Part shown: piece by piece, positions 1 through 8,727 of the stretch
Position numbering within the stretch: position 1 is the stretch's first letter
How the letters are laid out: every line of letters begins with the position of its first letter
Origin: Pseudomonas triclosanedens
Lineage (GTDB): Bacteria > Pseudomonadota > Gammaproteobacteria > Pseudomonadales > Pseudomonadaceae
Reading direction: 5' to 3'
DNA length: 64,000 bases
NCBI RefSeq assembly: GCF_026686735.1
Contig: NZ_CP113432.1
Span: forward strand, 1,116,001-1,180,000
Position numbers and translations under genes: made by a program
The notes under the pieces: generated by a model
Told to the model about the DNA's origin: nothing
Seen by the model: the letters and a program-made list of their open reading frames with translations, nothing else
Databases searched by the model: none

Positions 1-671
1 GCCTCGAAGCCTTCGGCGCCCAGGCGCTGCTGATCACCCTGGCCGAGTCCCCGGACGATACCTTGCCGTTACGCATCGCCCAGCTCGCCGAGCGAGCACG
101 CTGCGAGCTGGGCGCGTTGCTGACCGACTGCGTGCCCGGCTGGACGACGCTGGTGCTGCACTACGATGTGCGACGCATCGATCTGGCGCTGCTGCGCACG
201 CGGGTTCAGGCGCTGCTGGCCGACTGGCCGGGCGTTGCCGTCGCCGAAGCATCGGGGCGCGTGCATGAAATCGCCGTGTGGTACGCCGGAGAAGACCTCG
301 CGGAGGTCGCGCGTCAGTGCGGACTCACGCCCACCCAGGTAATCGACCTGCATGCTGGCCGCGACTACCGGGTTGGCGCCATTGGTTTTGCCCCGGGGTT
401 CGCCTACCTCGGCGAGCTGGACGAACGCCTCACCCTGCCGCGCCGCTCCACTCCGCGCACCTTGGTACCCGCCGGCAGCCTGGCCATCGCAGAGCGGCAG
501 ACGGCTATCTATCCGCAGGCATCGCCGGGCGGCTGGCACTTGCTGGGGCGCACGGCGCAGCGGCTGTTCGATCCGCGCCGTGAGCCGCCCTGCCCGCTGG
601 CAGTGGGGGATCGCGTGCGCTTCGTTCCCGTCGACGAAGTGGCCTATCGCGCCGCCGGTGGTGGAACATGA
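1..671 (+). CDS. pxpB: 5-oxoprolinase subunit PxpB (KipI family), 5' end outside window
   Basis: PxpB works with PxpA and PxpC in ATP-dependent cytosolic cleavage of 5-oxoproline to glutamate. The frame is open from base 3 without a start codon, reading LEAFGAQALLITLAESPDD before the first internal TTG at 63, so the true start lies before the window. The family core is visible: AIGFAPGFAYLGELDERL followed by an RRSTPRTLVPAGS stretch and SPGGWHLLGRT. The stop overlaps the pxpC start (ATGA at 668-671), the usual coupled order in pxpBC operons. KipI-type inhibitors of sporulation kinase belong to the same family, but a role in 5-oxoproline clearance fits a Pseudomonas better. The presence of pxpA outside the window is inferred. 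Confidence 0.9.
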   Translation, partial: LEAFGAQALLITLAESPDDTLPLRIAQLAERARCELGALLTDCVPGWTTLVLHYDVRRIDLALLRTRVQALLADWPGVAVAEASGRVHEIAVWYAGEDLAEVARQCGLTPTQVIDLHAGRDYRVGAIGFAPGFAYLGELDERLTLPRRSTPRTLVPAGSLAIAERQTAIYPQASPGGWHLLGRTAQRLFDPRREPPCPLAVGDRVRFVPVDEVAYRAAGGGT

Positions 672-1585
672 GTCTGAAAGTCATCGCCTGTGGTCCGCTG
701 TGCCTGTTGCAGGATGGCGGGCGGCAAGGCTGGCAGCGGCTGGGTGTCTCGCCCGGCGGGCCTGTGGACAGGCACGCGGCGGCCTGGGCCAATCGCCTGC
801 TGGGCAATGCCGCGGACGCTGCGTTGCTGGAAGTCGCGCTGGGCGGCCTGGAGCTGGAGGTGCAACAGGATACCTGGTTGGCGCTGACCGGTGCCGAGCT
901 GCCGGCGGTTCTCGATGGCGAGCCGTTGCTGGCCTGGTCGCGCTTTCGCGTGCGGGCCGGCCAGCGCCTGCGCCTGGGCTTTGCCCGTGCCGGCCAGCGC
1001 GCTTATCTCGCGGTGGCGCAAGGTTTCCGCTCGGCCCCTGTGCTGGGCAGCGTTGCGACCCAGGCGCGGGAAGGGATCGGTGGTCTGGCGGGAGATGGGC
1101 GGCCGCTTGCAGCGGGTGACGTGCTGGACTGTGCTGTCGATGGCGAGCGGTTCGCGCGAGGCGCCAGCGTGCCCTGGCCGTATCGGCCGGAATATCGTGA
1201 AACCCCGACGCTGCGGGTGCTGCCGGGACCGGATGGATTCACCGATCAGCAGCGGCAGGCGTTCTTCGCCCAGACCTGGCAGATCAGCCCGCAGTCCGAC
1301 CGCATGGGTGTGCGCCTACGTGGCGAGGCGCTGGTGGCGCCGCGCCGGCAGTGGTCGCTGGGTGTGGTGGATGGAGCGATCCAGATTCCGCCGGATGGCC
1401 AGCCGATAATTCTACTTGCCGATCGCCAGACGATGGGCGGCTACCCGGTGTTCGGCGTGCTGCACCCGCTCGACCTTGGCCGGCTGGCGCAATGCCCTGC
1501 GCACAGTGAAGTGCGCTTGCGCGAGGCGAGTGTGGAACAGGCGCAGGCGGACCTGCGCGCGTTCCTGCGATTCTTCGAGGGCTGA
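668..1585 (+). CDS. pxpC: 5-oxoprolinase subunit PxpC (KipA / biotin-dependent carboxyltransferase-like domain)
   Basis: Second subunit of the prokaryotic 5-oxoprolinase, 305 aa, the usual length for the family. The N-terminus carries [19 protein letters not shown], typical of KipA/PxpC proteins (annotated as allophanate hydrolase subunit 2-like), and the C-terminal part has [18 protein letters not shown], also conserved. The ATG at 668 overlaps the pxpB stop by four bases, so the two are translationally coupled. The gene ends at 1585, and the reading frame of prfH on the opposite strand would run into its 3' end if the prfH frameshift is real. Urea-carboxylase-associated homologues are longer fusions; this is the stand-alone form. 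Confidence 0.9.
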   Translation: MSLKVIACGPLCLLQDGGRQGWQRLGVSPGGPVDRHAAAWANRLLGNAADAALLEVALGGLELEVQQDTWLALTGAELPAVLDGEPLLAWSRFRVRAGQRLRLGFARAGQRAYLAVAQGFRSAPVLGSVATQAREGIGGLAGDGRPLAAGDVLDCAVDGERFARGASVPWPYRPEYRETPTLRVLPGPDGFTDQQRQAFFAQTWQISPQSDRMGVRLRGEALVAPRRQWSLGVVDGAIQIPPDGQPIILLADRQTMGGYPVFGVLHPLDLGRLAQCPAHSEVRLREASVEQAQADLRAFLRFFEG

Positions 1586-1588
1586 CTC

Positions 1589-2199
1589 TCAGCCTTCGAA
1601 GCGTTCGCCGTGAAACACCCGGCGGGGATTGCCGCGCTCCAGTCGGTGGTGCACCAGCCTGCGCTCGGCACGCAGTCGCTGCTGGCCTGTTCCGCGCGCT
1701 CGGCCAGTTTGCGGGCGATCAGCAGCAGCGCCAGGCGCTTGTTGGCGTGCTGGCTGCGCTCGCTCTGTATCTTCACGCTCAGGCCGCTGGCGATATGGGT
1801 GGCGCGCACCGCCGAGTCGGTGGTGTTGACGTGCTGGCCTCCGGGGCCGGAGGAGCGCAGGGTTTCGAAGCGCACTTCGCTCTCCAGGCTGGCCGGGGGC
1901 GCACTGAACAGTGCGCCGCCGAAGTACCAGTTCTTGCGTCCGTGGTTGGGCCGGTAAGGGCTGGCGCAGACCCATTGCAGGGTGCCGCTCCAGCTCTCGG
2001 CCAGCGTCGCCGCGGACTCGCCCTCCAGCGCCAGCAGCACCGAGAGCAGGGTGCCCCGGCGCGGTCCGGCGCCCTGTTCAAGCAGACGAACCTCGACACC
2101 CGTGGCTTCGGCCTCGCGCAGCAGGCGCTGCAGAGCCTTGGCCACGGCCAGCGCACATTCGTCCGGCCCCTGGGCCGCGGAAAGTTGCAGCAGGATCAT
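1589..2199 (-). pseudogene. prfH: Peptide chain release factor-like protein PrfH, apparent frameshift near 1680-1690
   Basis: PrfH is a class-I release factor homologue reported to free peptide from ribosomes with a damaged decoding centre. Translation from 2199 gives [12 protein letters not shown], then [20 protein letters not shown] with the GGQ catalytic loop, and [19 protein letters not shown]. After the residues read at about 1690 the family continues only in another minus-strand frame, which supplies [18 protein letters not shown] and ends properly at 1589. The original frame instead runs to 1441 with an unrelated tail antisense to pxpC. A net one-base loss around the CAG-rich stretch at 1679-1690 explains this. 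The start overlaps the rtcB stop (ATGA), as expected for an rtcB-prfH operon. It may be a recent inactivation, a sequencing error or, less likely, recoding. Confidence 0.8.
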
Positions 2200-3332
2200 C
2201 AGCAGCACTCCCCACGGGTCTTGTAGGTCAGGACCGGTTTGAGCCGTGCCAGCACTCGCAGCAGCCCCGCTTCACGCAGTGCGCCGACTACCGAGTCGAT
2301 GGCCTTGTAGGCTTCCGGCGCCTCCTCGTAGATCAACCCGCGATCACCGCAGATCACCCGGCTGCCCAGCGCGGTGCGTGATAGCTGCTCGACGCGGTAG
2401 CGCGCCGAGAGACGCTCCTTGCACTCGCTGCGCATCCACTTGCGTCCCGCGCCGTGGGCGAGGGAGAAGAGGCTGCGCGGGTCGGCGACCGGCTCCACCA
2501 GGTAGCTGTAGTCGCCGCGCGAGCCGGGGATCACCATCACCCCGCGATCCGCCGGTGTCGCGCCCTTGCGGTGCAACCAGCCGTCGACCCCGTCGACCTG
2601 CGCTGGGCTGACCAGGTTGTGGTTCACGTCCAGCACCTGGGCGCCGTCGGCCCGCAGGCGGTCGAGCATGCGCAGGGCGATCAGCTCACGGTTGGCCTCG
2701 GCGAACCGCAGTGCGCCGTCATGGCGAGCCAGATAGTGCGCGCAGTCGTCGCTGCCTTCGGCCAGGCCCTGGTGGCTGAAGCGGTCCACCTGCTCGCGCA
2801 GGATGGTTTCGCCCAGGCCGCGCGAGCCGCTATGCACCAGCAGGAGCAGATGGCGCCGGTCGAGGCCCAGGGCCGCTACGGCGTCGTCGTACGACTGATC
2901 GAGTTGCTGCAGTTCAGCGAAGTGGTTGCCGCCGCCGATGGTTCCCAACGAACGCTCGTGGCCGCAGGGTGGGAGATCGAAGCTGGCGATACGCTCGCTC
3001 CAGTCTTCGTTCAGCGGACCGTCGAGGTTGCCGAGGCGCTTTTCCAGCTTGTCCAGGTTCAGCTTGGCGGTGGCCAGGTCGGTGCGCCACAGCGCCATGC
3101 CGCAGCCGATGTCGTTGCCCACCAGCGCCGGATACAGGCGGCCAGTGGAGAAGAACGTCGCACCGATCGGATAGCCGCGACCGGGGTGCAGGTCCGGCAT
3201 GCCGGCGACCCGCTGCATGCCCGGCAGGCGAGCGGTGGTTTCGAGTTGCTGGATCGCTTTACCTTCGATCCAGGTGTCGTCCGCGGCGATCAGGGTGATG
3301 CCGTCGGACAGATTTTGGATGCAATTGCCCAT
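2199..3332 (-). CDS. rtcB: RNA-splicing ligase RtcB (PrfH-associated RtcB2 type)
   Basis: GTP- and manganese-dependent ligase joining RNA 3'-phosphate (or cyclic phosphate) and 5'-OH ends. The 377 residues contain the whole active site: [11 protein letters not shown] with D74 and C77, GGGNHF at 133-138, HSGSRG from H167, H238 in [20 protein letters not shown], and LAHGAGR with H293 as the expected guanylylated histidine. It is shorter than the roughly 400-480 aa housekeeping RtcB and is coupled to prfH, which marks the subtype proposed to repair nicked 16S rRNA after PrfH action. The region before the ATG has only a weak ribosome binding site, and a short leader ORF with a hairpin lies about 90 bases upstream. 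Confidence 0.92.
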   Translation of the reverse strand: MGNCIQNLSDGITLIAADDTWIEGKAIQQLETTARLPGMQRVAGMPDLHPGRGYPIGATFFSTGRLYPALVGNDIGCGMALWRTDLATAKLNLDKLEKRLGNLDGPLNEDWSERIASFDLPPCGHERSLGTIGGGNHFAELQQLDQSYDDAVAALGLDRRHLLLLVHSGSRGLGETILREQVDRFSHQGLAEGSDDCAHYLARHDGALRFAEANRELIALRMLDRLRADGAQVLDVNHNLVSPAQVDGVDGWLHRKGATPADRGVMVIPGSRGDYSYLVEPVADPRSLFSLAHGAGRKWMRSECKERLSARYRVEQLSRTALGSRVICGDRGLIYEEAPEAYKAIDSVVGALREAGLLRVLARLKPVLTYKTRGECC

Positions 3333-3358
3333 TGTCCAATCCCATTAGGAATGAAACG

Positions 3359-3417
3359 AAAAAAGAGGATGGGGGCAGGCCGGAGCCGGGCAATGCGAAG
3401 CCGCCGAGGGACGGCGG
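3359..3417 (-). promoter_or_regulatory. Leader hairpin and T6 tract between the short leader ORF and rtcB
   Basis: A perfect six-pair GC hairpin, CCGCCG with a five-base loop and CGGCGG, occupies 3401-3417 just after the leader-peptide stop. Further downstream on the minus strand a run of six T lies at 3359-3364, just before rtcB. The arrangement resembles an attenuator, but the hairpin and T tract are about 37 bases apart, so it is not a clean intrinsic terminator. The regulatory role is inferred. Confidence 0.35.
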
Positions 3418-3423
3418 AGGCGA

Positions 3424-3465
3424 TCAGACCAGGCGCGACCTGCAAAGGGTAATCAGTGTTTGCAT
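3424..3465 (-). CDS. Putative 13-residue leader peptide upstream of rtcB
   Basis: A minimal ORF encoding MQTLITLCRSRLV starts with ATG at 3465 and stops with TGA at 3424. It is preceded by AAAGGAGAGACATC, one of the best ribosome binding sites in this region and much stronger than the one in front of rtcB itself. It lies between the Lrp-type regulator (stop at 3540) and rtcB (start 3332), all on the same strand, and is followed at once by a GC hairpin. I do not recognise the peptide. The strong initiation signal and placement suggest a translated leader controlling the rtcB-prfH operon rather than a functional protein. No run of a single amino acid points to one tRNA as the sensed signal. Confidence 0.45.
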   Translation of the reverse strand: MQTLITLCRSRLV

Positions 3466-3539
3466 GATGTCTCTCCTTTGCAGTCGGTTGATGGAAGGCC
3501 GCGAATGATAGGCGCGCAGTTTGCCGCACGCAATCTTCG

Positions 3540-4022
3540 TCATTTCGGCAGGTGTCGCAGCGGTAGTGGCGCCGACTCCTTTACCGTCTGGATCGCGAAG
3601 TTGCTGCGGATGTCGCTCACCCCCGGCAGCTTGAGTAATGTGCCGGTGAGGAACTGCTCATAGGCGCGCAGGTCGGGTAGGACGACCTGCAGAAGGAAGT
3701 CCGATTCGCCGCTGACCAGGTGCACCGAGATGACTTCCGGCAGGTCGATCACCGCCTGGCGAAAGGCGCTGGCGCTGGTGTCGCTATGGCGCTCGACCTT
3801 CACGCCGACGAACACCGTCAGGCCCAGGCCGACTTCGTCTCGGCCCAGTTCGGCGTGGTAGCCACGGATCATCCCGGCCTCTTCCAGCAGGCGTACCCGG
3901 CGCAGGCAGGGGGAGGGCGAGAGGCCGATCTCCTCGGCGAGTTGCACGTTGGTCAGGCGTCCGTCGCGTTGCAGGGCGGCGAGGATGCGGTGATCGTAGG
4001 CGTCGAGTTTCGGGCTTGGCAT
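3540..4022 (-). CDS. Lrp/AsnC family transcriptional regulator
   Basis: A 160-residue feast/famine regulator. The N-terminal winged helix-turn-helix is visible as LDAYDHRILAALQRDGRLTN then VQLAEEIGLSPSPCLRRVRL (roughly residues 5-50), followed by an AsnC/RAM effector domain with VISVHLVSGESDFLLQVV and LPGVSDIRSNFAIQ. The start at 4022 (MPSPKLDAYD) was chosen because it gives the family length; the same frame stays open far upstream to 5423 with low-complexity, non-homologous sequence antisense to other genes. It is divergent from the LysE-type exporter at 4158, with a 135-base shared intergenic region, the usual layout for an Lrp protein that controls an amino-acid exporter. The effector is unknown. 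Confidence 0.92.
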   Translation of the reverse strand: MPSPKLDAYDHRILAALQRDGRLTNVQLAEEIGLSPSPCLRRVRLLEEAGMIRGYHAELGRDEVGLGLTVFVGVKVERHSDTSASAFRQAVIDLPEVISVHLVSGESDFLLQVVLPDLRAYEQFLTGTLLKLPGVSDIRSNFAIQTVKESAPLPLRHLPK

Positions 4023-4157
4023 AAATGGACCGTTTCTTTCGGTTTTATTGGCAGAAGATGCCAGTAAGCTGGCCGATGATGGTCGAATTCGCAAGCACCT
4101 GCCTCGGCCTTCGGGCATAGAATCCTTATCCGCAATCACTCGTGCGGAGCTACTTTC

Positions 4158-4784
4158 ATGGATATCGGCGTCTTTCTGCTGGCTCTGGCGATGGTCTACC
4201 TGCTGCCTGGCCCGGACATGATCCTCCTGTTGCACACCGGTGCCCGCGAAGGCGTGCGCGCCGCGTTGTCGACCGCCCTGGGGCTGGCCCTGGCACGGGC
4301 TTGCCACGTGGCGTTGGCAGCGACGGGCCTGGCGCTGCTGTTCCGCACGGCGCCCTGGACCTTCGATGCGGTGCGTGTCGTCGGCGGCCTCTACCTTGCT
4401 TGGATCGGCCTCAGACTGCTGCGTGCGCCGCTCGAGCCGCCGGCCGCCGCTACCTCCGCGCCTGCGATTGCTGGCGCCGGATGGCGTGCCTTCCGGCGCG
4501 GGTTGTTGACCAATCTGCTCAATCCCAAGGCACTGCTGTTCTGTTCGGTGCTGCTGCCGCAGTTCATCCAGCCGCAGAATGGTCCGTTGATGCTGCAGTT
4601 TGCGCTGCTGGGCGGCGTGCTGGTCGTGGTGGGGCTGGGCTTCGATGCGTTCTACGCCATCAGCGGCGAGCGCATGGGCCGCTGGCTCGCGCGGCATCGG
4701 CTGATGCAGCGCCTGCAGCAATGGGGGTTTGGCGGAATTTTGCTGGGCTTCGGTGTGCGTCTGGCGCTGGTGCGGGATTTGTAG
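4158..4784 (+). CDS. LysE/RhtB family amino-acid exporter
   Basis: An inner-membrane protein of 208 aa, the family's usual size, predicted to export amino acids or small derivatives by proton exchange. The N-terminus (VFLLALAMVYLLPGPDMILL) holds the conserved PGPD motif after the first membrane segment. It is followed by hydrophobic segments and by GLLTNLLNPKALLFCSVLLP, the second family hallmark with the N-P pair. The divergent Lrp-type regulator implies induction by an amino acid, by analogy with LysG/LysE or Lrp-controlled exporters. The substrate cannot be told from the sequence. A plausible -10 element TAGAAT lies at 4118-4123, without a convincing -35. Confidence 0.9.
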   Translation: MDIGVFLLALAMVYLLPGPDMILLLHTGAREGVRAALSTALGLALARACHVALAATGLALLFRTAPWTFDAVRVVGGLYLAWIGLRLLRAPLEPPAAATSAPAIAGAGWRAFRRGLLTNLLNPKALLFCSVLLPQFIQPQNGPLMLQFALLGGVLVVVGLGFDAFYAISGERMGRWLARHRLMQRLQQWGFGGILLGFGVRLALVRDL

Positions 4785-4852
4785 GCGCGTACGGCTCGGC
4801 TGCGTCCATCTTGCGTTGGCGTGGTTTTCGGCAGCGGAAAAGCTTCCTCGTT

Positions 4853-5488
4853 TCAGAGGTCCTCCGGCTGGATCTTCCACAGCCGCGCCACCGCGGGCTT
4901 CTGCGGGTTGCGGGCGACCACCAGTACACCCACATCGCCGCCTCGCAGTTCGCGCAGCAACTGCTCGCCCCTGCACGATTTCATCCCCTCGGCGAGATAG
5001 CCCAGCGCAATGCCGGCCGCCGCCGGATGGGTCGCGACCGGCACGTAGCTGCCGCCGTCCATGTCCAGTACCACGTGCCTTTCGCCGGGCTCCGGAACGG
5101 GAATATGCAGGTTGGCCTTGAGCAGTTGCTTCATGGCCTCGTCGCGCTGTGCCGCAGTGAGTTGCCCTTGCGGCAGCGCGCGTTCCAGCGCGGAGAATTC
5201 GTCCGCGGGGACGTTCACCGGCCCGGCTGCCGGACGCGTGACCGGATCCTTCGCAGGGGCGGGCTCGGGCGTTGCTGGCGGGGTGAGGTCCAGGTCGTCC
5301 TGGTCCAGGCCGTCCCAATCGATCTGGTCGAGATCGATCTCCTCGCGGGCGCGCTTCCTCGGTGCCGGCTTCTTCTTCGTGGCTGCCGCCGCGCGAAGGT
5401 CCAGCCGCCGCTGGCGTTTCCATTTATGGAGCTGGACGTTGGCGATGACGGCAGTGATGAGGATGAGCAGGAGGTAGAACAGCAGCAT
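4853..5488 (-). CDS. Hypothetical membrane-anchored protein
   Basis: I do not recognise this 211-residue protein. It begins with one membrane segment (LLFYLLLILITAVIANVQ), then a basic stretch (KWKRQRR and KKKPAPRKR), then an acidic and proline/alanine-rich linker (about residues 47-95, rich in D, E and P). A more ordered C-terminal domain of about 110 residues contains RHVVLDMDGGSYVPVATHP and GDVGVLVVARNPQKPAVARL. This suggests an N-in anchor with a basic, disordered spacer and a small folded domain. It is transcribed alone, convergent with the LysE gene and upstream of the dpp terminator. The composition and absence of frame breaks make it a real gene. Confidence 0.75.
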   Translation of the reverse strand: MLLFYLLLILITAVIANVQLHKWKRQRRLDLRAAAATKKKPAPRKRAREEIDLDQIDWDGLDQDDLDLTPPATPEPAPAKDPVTRPAAGPVNVPADEFSALERALPQGQLTAAQRDEAMKQLLKANLHIPVPEPGERHVVLDMDGGSYVPVATHPAAAGIALGYLAEGMKSCRGEQLLRELRGGDVGVLVVARNPQKPAVARLWKIQPEDL

Positions 5489-5612
5489 GGATGACCTGGC
5501 CCTGATTGATGAGCCACGGCAAAGCAGTGGCGAGGCGCCACCCTAGCGAGACATCGGAACCAGATCGGTAGGACTGGTCCTAAAACGAGTGCGAAGTGTC
5601 TCTGTTAAACGG

Positions 5613-5637
5613 GTGAGCCGGCCTAGGACCGGCTCAC
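5613..5637 (-). terminator. Hairpin downstream of dppF
   Basis: A perfect nine-base-pair stem (GTGAGCCGG / CCGGCTCAC) with a seven-base loop lies just past the dppF stop. Only three T follow on the minus strand, so termination efficiency is uncertain, but position and symmetry fit the end of the dpp operon. Confidence 0.5.
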
Positions 5638-5643
5638 GCGCGT

Positions 5644-6615
5644 TCAGTTCAGAAACTGCTCCGCATGGTGGCAGGCCACCTGGCGCTCATCCAGCAGGCG
5701 CAGTTCCGGCACCTCGACCTTGCAGCGCTCGGTGGCGTAGGGGCAGCGTTTGTGGAAGGCACAGCCGCTGGGCGGGTTGAGCGGGTTGGGGAGTTCGCCC
5801 TGGATCTTGATCTTGGGTTTGTCCGGATCGGGGTGGATGGCCGGGGTCGCCGAGAGCAGGGCCTGGGTATAGGGGTGCAGCGGGCGCCCGTAGAGCTTGT
5901 GCGCCGGGCCCATTTCCACCGGGCGGCCGAGGTACATCACCAGCACGTCGTCGGCCACGTGGCGCACCACGGCCAGGTTGTGGGAGATGAACACGTAGGC
6001 GGTGCCGAACTCCTGTTGCAGGTCCATGAACAGGTTGAGCACCTGAGCCTGGATCGACACGTCCAGCGCCGAGGTCGGTTCGTCCGCCACCAGCACCCTG
6101 GGCCGCAGCATCATGGCGCGGGCCAGGGCGATGCGCTGGCGCTGCCCGCCGGAGAACATGTGCGGGTAACGCTGGTAATGCTCGGGGCGCAGGCCGACCT
6201 GCTTCATCATCGCCTGCACTCGTTCGCGGCGTTCGGTGCGCGACAGGCCGGTGTTGATCACCAGCGGTTCGGCGAGCTGGTCGCCGATTTTCTGCCGCGG
6301 GTTGAGCGAGGCATAGGGGTTCTGGAAGACCATCTGCACATCGCGGCGCAGTTGCTTGCGCTGCTCGTGAGTGGCGCCATTCACCTCCTGTCCGGCGATC
6401 TGCAACGAGCCGGAGGTCGGCTCTTCGATCAGGGTGAGGGCGCGCGCCAGGGTGGATTTGCCGCAGCCGGATTCGCCGACCACGGCGAGGGTCTTGCCGG
6501 CCTGCAGTTCGAAGGACACGCCGTTGAGCGCGCGGACCAGGGCGTGGGGCTTGAACAGGCCCTGGGAGATTTCATAGTGGCGGGTCAGGTCGCGGGCGGT
6601 CAGTACGGCACTCAT
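5644..6615 (-). CDS. dppF: Dipeptide ABC transporter ATP-binding protein DppF
   Basis: One of two cytoplasmic ATPases powering dipeptide import. The 323 residues show Walker [12 protein letters not shown], the ABC signature [16 protein letters not shown], Walker [14 protein letters not shown] and the H-loop in [10 protein letters not shown]. The C-terminal oligopeptide-transporter extension has a Cys-rich segment ([15 protein letters not shown]), which in related DppF/DppD proteins belongs to a cluster-binding C-terminal region. The start at 6615 ([10 protein letters not shown]) gives a four-base ATGA overlap with the dppD stop. It is the last gene of the dpp operon. Confidence 0.95.
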   Translation of the reverse strand: MSAVLTARDLTRHYEISQGLFKPHALVRALNGVSFELQAGKTLAVVGESGCGKSTLARALTLIEEPTSGSLQIAGQEVNGATHEQRKQLRRDVQMVFQNPYASLNPRQKIGDQLAEPLVINTGLSRTERRERVQAMMKQVGLRPEHYQRYPHMFSGGQRQRIALARAMMLRPRVLVADEPTSALDVSIQAQVLNLFMDLQQEFGTAYVFISHNLAVVRHVADDVLVMYLGRPVEMGPAHKLYGRPLHPYTQALLSATPAIHPDPDKPKIKIQGELPNPLNPPSGCAFHKRCPYATERCKVEVPELRLLDERQVACHHAEQFLN

Positions 6616-7589
6616 CGGGCCACCTCGGCGTCGGTATTCAGTGGGTAGAAGCAACGCACGGCGCCACGCGCGTGCGCTTCGAGCGCCGGGCGAGTGGTGC
6701 GGCAGTTGTCCTGCACGTATGGACAGCGCGGCGACAGCAGGCAGCCTTGCGGTCGGTCGTACTTGCCGGGGACGATGCCGGGCAGGGTGGCCAGGCGCTC
6801 GGCGCCGGCGCTGTGCTCGGGAATCGCCTTGAGCAGCGCTTCGGTATAGGGGTGGGTCGGTGTGTCGAACAGCGCCGGGATCTGGCCGATCTCCACCGCC
6901 TGCCCCGCGTACATCACGCAGACGCGCTGGGCGGTCTCGGCGACCACGGCGAGGTCGTGGGTGATGAGGATCAGCGCCATGCCCTGGTCACGTTGCAGGT
7001 CCAGCAGCAGCTCCATGATCTGTGCCTGGATGGTCACGTCGAGCGCGGTGGTCGGCTCGTCGGCTATCAGCAGCTTGGGCTCGCCGGCGATTGCCATTGC
7101 GATGGCGACGCGCTGGCTCATACCGCCGGAGAGCTGGTGCGGGTAGGCGTCCAGGCGCTGGGCGGCGCCGGGGATTTCGACTCGTTCGAGCAGTTCCAGG
7201 GCGCGCTGGCGGGCGGCTTTGCCGCGCAGGCCGAGGTGCAGCTTGAGCACTTCCTCGATCTGGTAGCCCACGGTGTAGCTGGGGTTGAGCGCGGTCATCG
7301 GGTCCTGGAAGACCATCGAGATGTCCTTGCCGACGATGCGCCGCCGCTCGCGGCCCTTCAGGCGCAGCATGTCGACACCATCGAAGCGCATGGTGTCGGC
7401 GGTGATGATGCCGGGGGCGTCGATCAACCCCATCAGCGCCATCATGGTTACGGATTTGCCGGAGCCGGATTCGCCGACGATGGCAAGGACTTCGCCCTTG
7501 TCCACCGAGAGGTCGAGGCCATCCACCACGGGCACGGCGTTGCGGTCGCCGAAGCGGACCGAGAGATTGCGGATGTCGAGGAGGCTCAT
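6612..7589 (-). CDS. dppD: Dipeptide ABC transporter ATP-binding protein DppD
   Basis: Partner ATPase of DppF, 325 aa. It has Walker [12 protein letters not shown], signature [16 protein letters not shown], Walker [14 protein letters not shown], and H-loop [10 protein letters not shown]. The C-terminal oligopeptide-transporter domain carries a four-Cys-like segment, [15 protein letters not shown]. It overlaps dppF by four bases and follows dppC after 73 bases. The DppD-DppF heterodimer binds the coupling loops of DppB and DppC. All catalytic elements are intact. Confidence 0.95.
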   Translation of the reverse strand: MSLLDIRNLSVRFGDRNAVPVVDGLDLSVDKGEVLAIVGESGSGKSVTMMALMGLIDAPGIITADTMRFDGVDMLRLKGRERRRIVGKDISMVFQDPMTALNPSYTVGYQIEEVLKLHLGLRGKAARQRALELLERVEIPGAAQRLDAYPHQLSGGMSQRVAIAMAIAGEPKLLIADEPTTALDVTIQAQIMELLLDLQRDQGMALILITHDLAVVAETAQRVCVMYAGQAVEIGQIPALFDTPTHPYTEALLKAIPEHSAGAERLATLPGIVPGKYDRPQGCLLSPRCPYVQDNCRTTRPALEAHARGAVRCFYPLNTDAEVAR

Positions 7590-7662
7590 ACGGCTGTCTC
7601 CTGGGTGGTTCTGGTCGGGCCGCGCCTGGGGAGGGCTTTGTCGGTTCGCATCGGTAGCCTCC

Positions 7663-8574
7663 TCATGCCGCGTTCTTCAGCTTCGGATCCAGCGCATCGC
7701 GCAGGCCGTCGCCCATCAGGTTGATCGCAAGCACGCTGAGCAGGATGGTCAGGCCGGGAAGGCTGACGACCCACCAGGCGCGCTCGATGTAGTCGCGCGC
7801 GGAGGCGAGCATGGTGCCCCACTCAGGCGTCGGCGGTTGTACGCCTAGGCCGAGGAAGCCCAGGGCGGCGGCGTCGAGGATGGCCGAGGAGAAGCTCAGG
7901 GTGGCCTGCACGATCAGCGGTGCCATGCAGTTGGGCAGTACGGTGACGAACATCAGGCGCAGGGTGCCGGCGCCGGCCAGGCGCGAGGCGGTGACGTAGT
8001 CGCGGTTCAACTCGCCCATGACCGCGGCGCGGGTCAGGCGCACGTAGGCCGGCAGCGAGACGATGGCGATGGCGATCACGGTGTTGATCAGGCCCGGGCC
8101 GAGGATGGCGACAATGGCTACGGCCAGCAGCAGCGAGGGCAGGGCCAGCATGATGTCCATCAGGCGCATGATCACCGGGCCTAGGCGGTTGGGCGAGAAG
8201 CCGGCGAGCAGGCCGAGGACGATGCCGGGAATCATCGAGATCACCACCGATGCCAGGCCGATCTTCAGCGACAACCGGGCGCCGTGCATCAGGCGTGAGA
8301 GCATGTCGCGCCCCAGTTCGTCGGTGCCCAGCAGGAATCGCATCTGCCCGCCTTCCAGCCAGGCCGGCGGAGTGAGCAGGAAGTCGCGGAATTGCGCGCT
8401 GGGGTCATGGGGTGCGACCCACGGCGCGAACAGTGCGCAGAATACGACGACCAGCATGAACAGCAGGCCGCCGACCGCGCCCTTGTTGCGCGCGAAGGCT
8501 TGCCAGAATTCTGTCAGAGGGGATGGATAGACCAGGCTCGGGTCGCTGGCTGGAGTGAGGGAATCTGTTTTCAT
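7663..8574 (-). CDS. dppC: Dipeptide ABC transporter permease DppC
   Basis: Inner-membrane permease of the dipeptide importer, 303 aa from the start chosen at 8574 ([10 protein letters not shown]). That ATG has GGAG eight bases upstream, whereas a second ATG four codons earlier lacks a site. The N-terminal TMD-associated segment ([20 protein letters not shown]) is typical of OppC/DppC proteins. The BPD-transport loop [20 protein letters not shown] is the expected contact with the ATPases. It is separated from dppB by 153 bases, a longer gap than elsewhere in the operon, in which I see no gene. Confidence 0.94.
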   Translation of the reverse strand: MKTDSLTPASDPSLVYPSPLTEFWQAFARNKGAVGGLLFMLVVVFCALFAPWVAPHDPSAQFRDFLLTPPAWLEGGQMRFLLGTDELGRDMLSRLMHGARLSLKIGLASVVISMIPGIVLGLLAGFSPNRLGPVIMRLMDIMLALPSLLLAVAIVAILGPGLINTVIAIAIVSLPAYVRLTRAAVMGELNRDYVTASRLAGAGTLRLMFVTVLPNCMAPLIVQATLSFSSAILDAAALGFLGLGVQPPTPEWGTMLASARDYIERAWWVVSLPGLTILLSVLAINLMGDGLRDALDPKLKNAA

Positions 8575-8727
8575 TGCAAGCTCCATAGAAGCTGCTCATG
8601 GCCTTGCACGCTTGCGCAAGACGAGAAGGCGTTCGCCGGGTAGGCGCGGTTTGCATCGGGCAAACGGGCCTTTATCGGTGGAGTCCGACGCTGTATCGCC
8701 GACACGTAGAAGGACATGGGCGGTTCC

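Noticed and set aside
3290..3529. 79-codon minus-strand frame overlapping the rtcB start and leader
   Set aside because: No recognisable domain and no ribosome binding site; it overlaps the better-supported 13-codon leader ORF in another frame.
4023..5423. Long minus-strand open frame continuing upstream of the Lrp-type regulator
   Set aside because: It is rich in low-complexity Arg/Gln/Gly sequence, antisense to the LysE gene and in a shifted frame over the 4853-5488 gene; the regulator has its proper start at 4022.
8575..8727. Possible small gene in the dppC-dppB gap
   Set aside because: Short frames here lack a ribosome binding site and any recognisable sequence.
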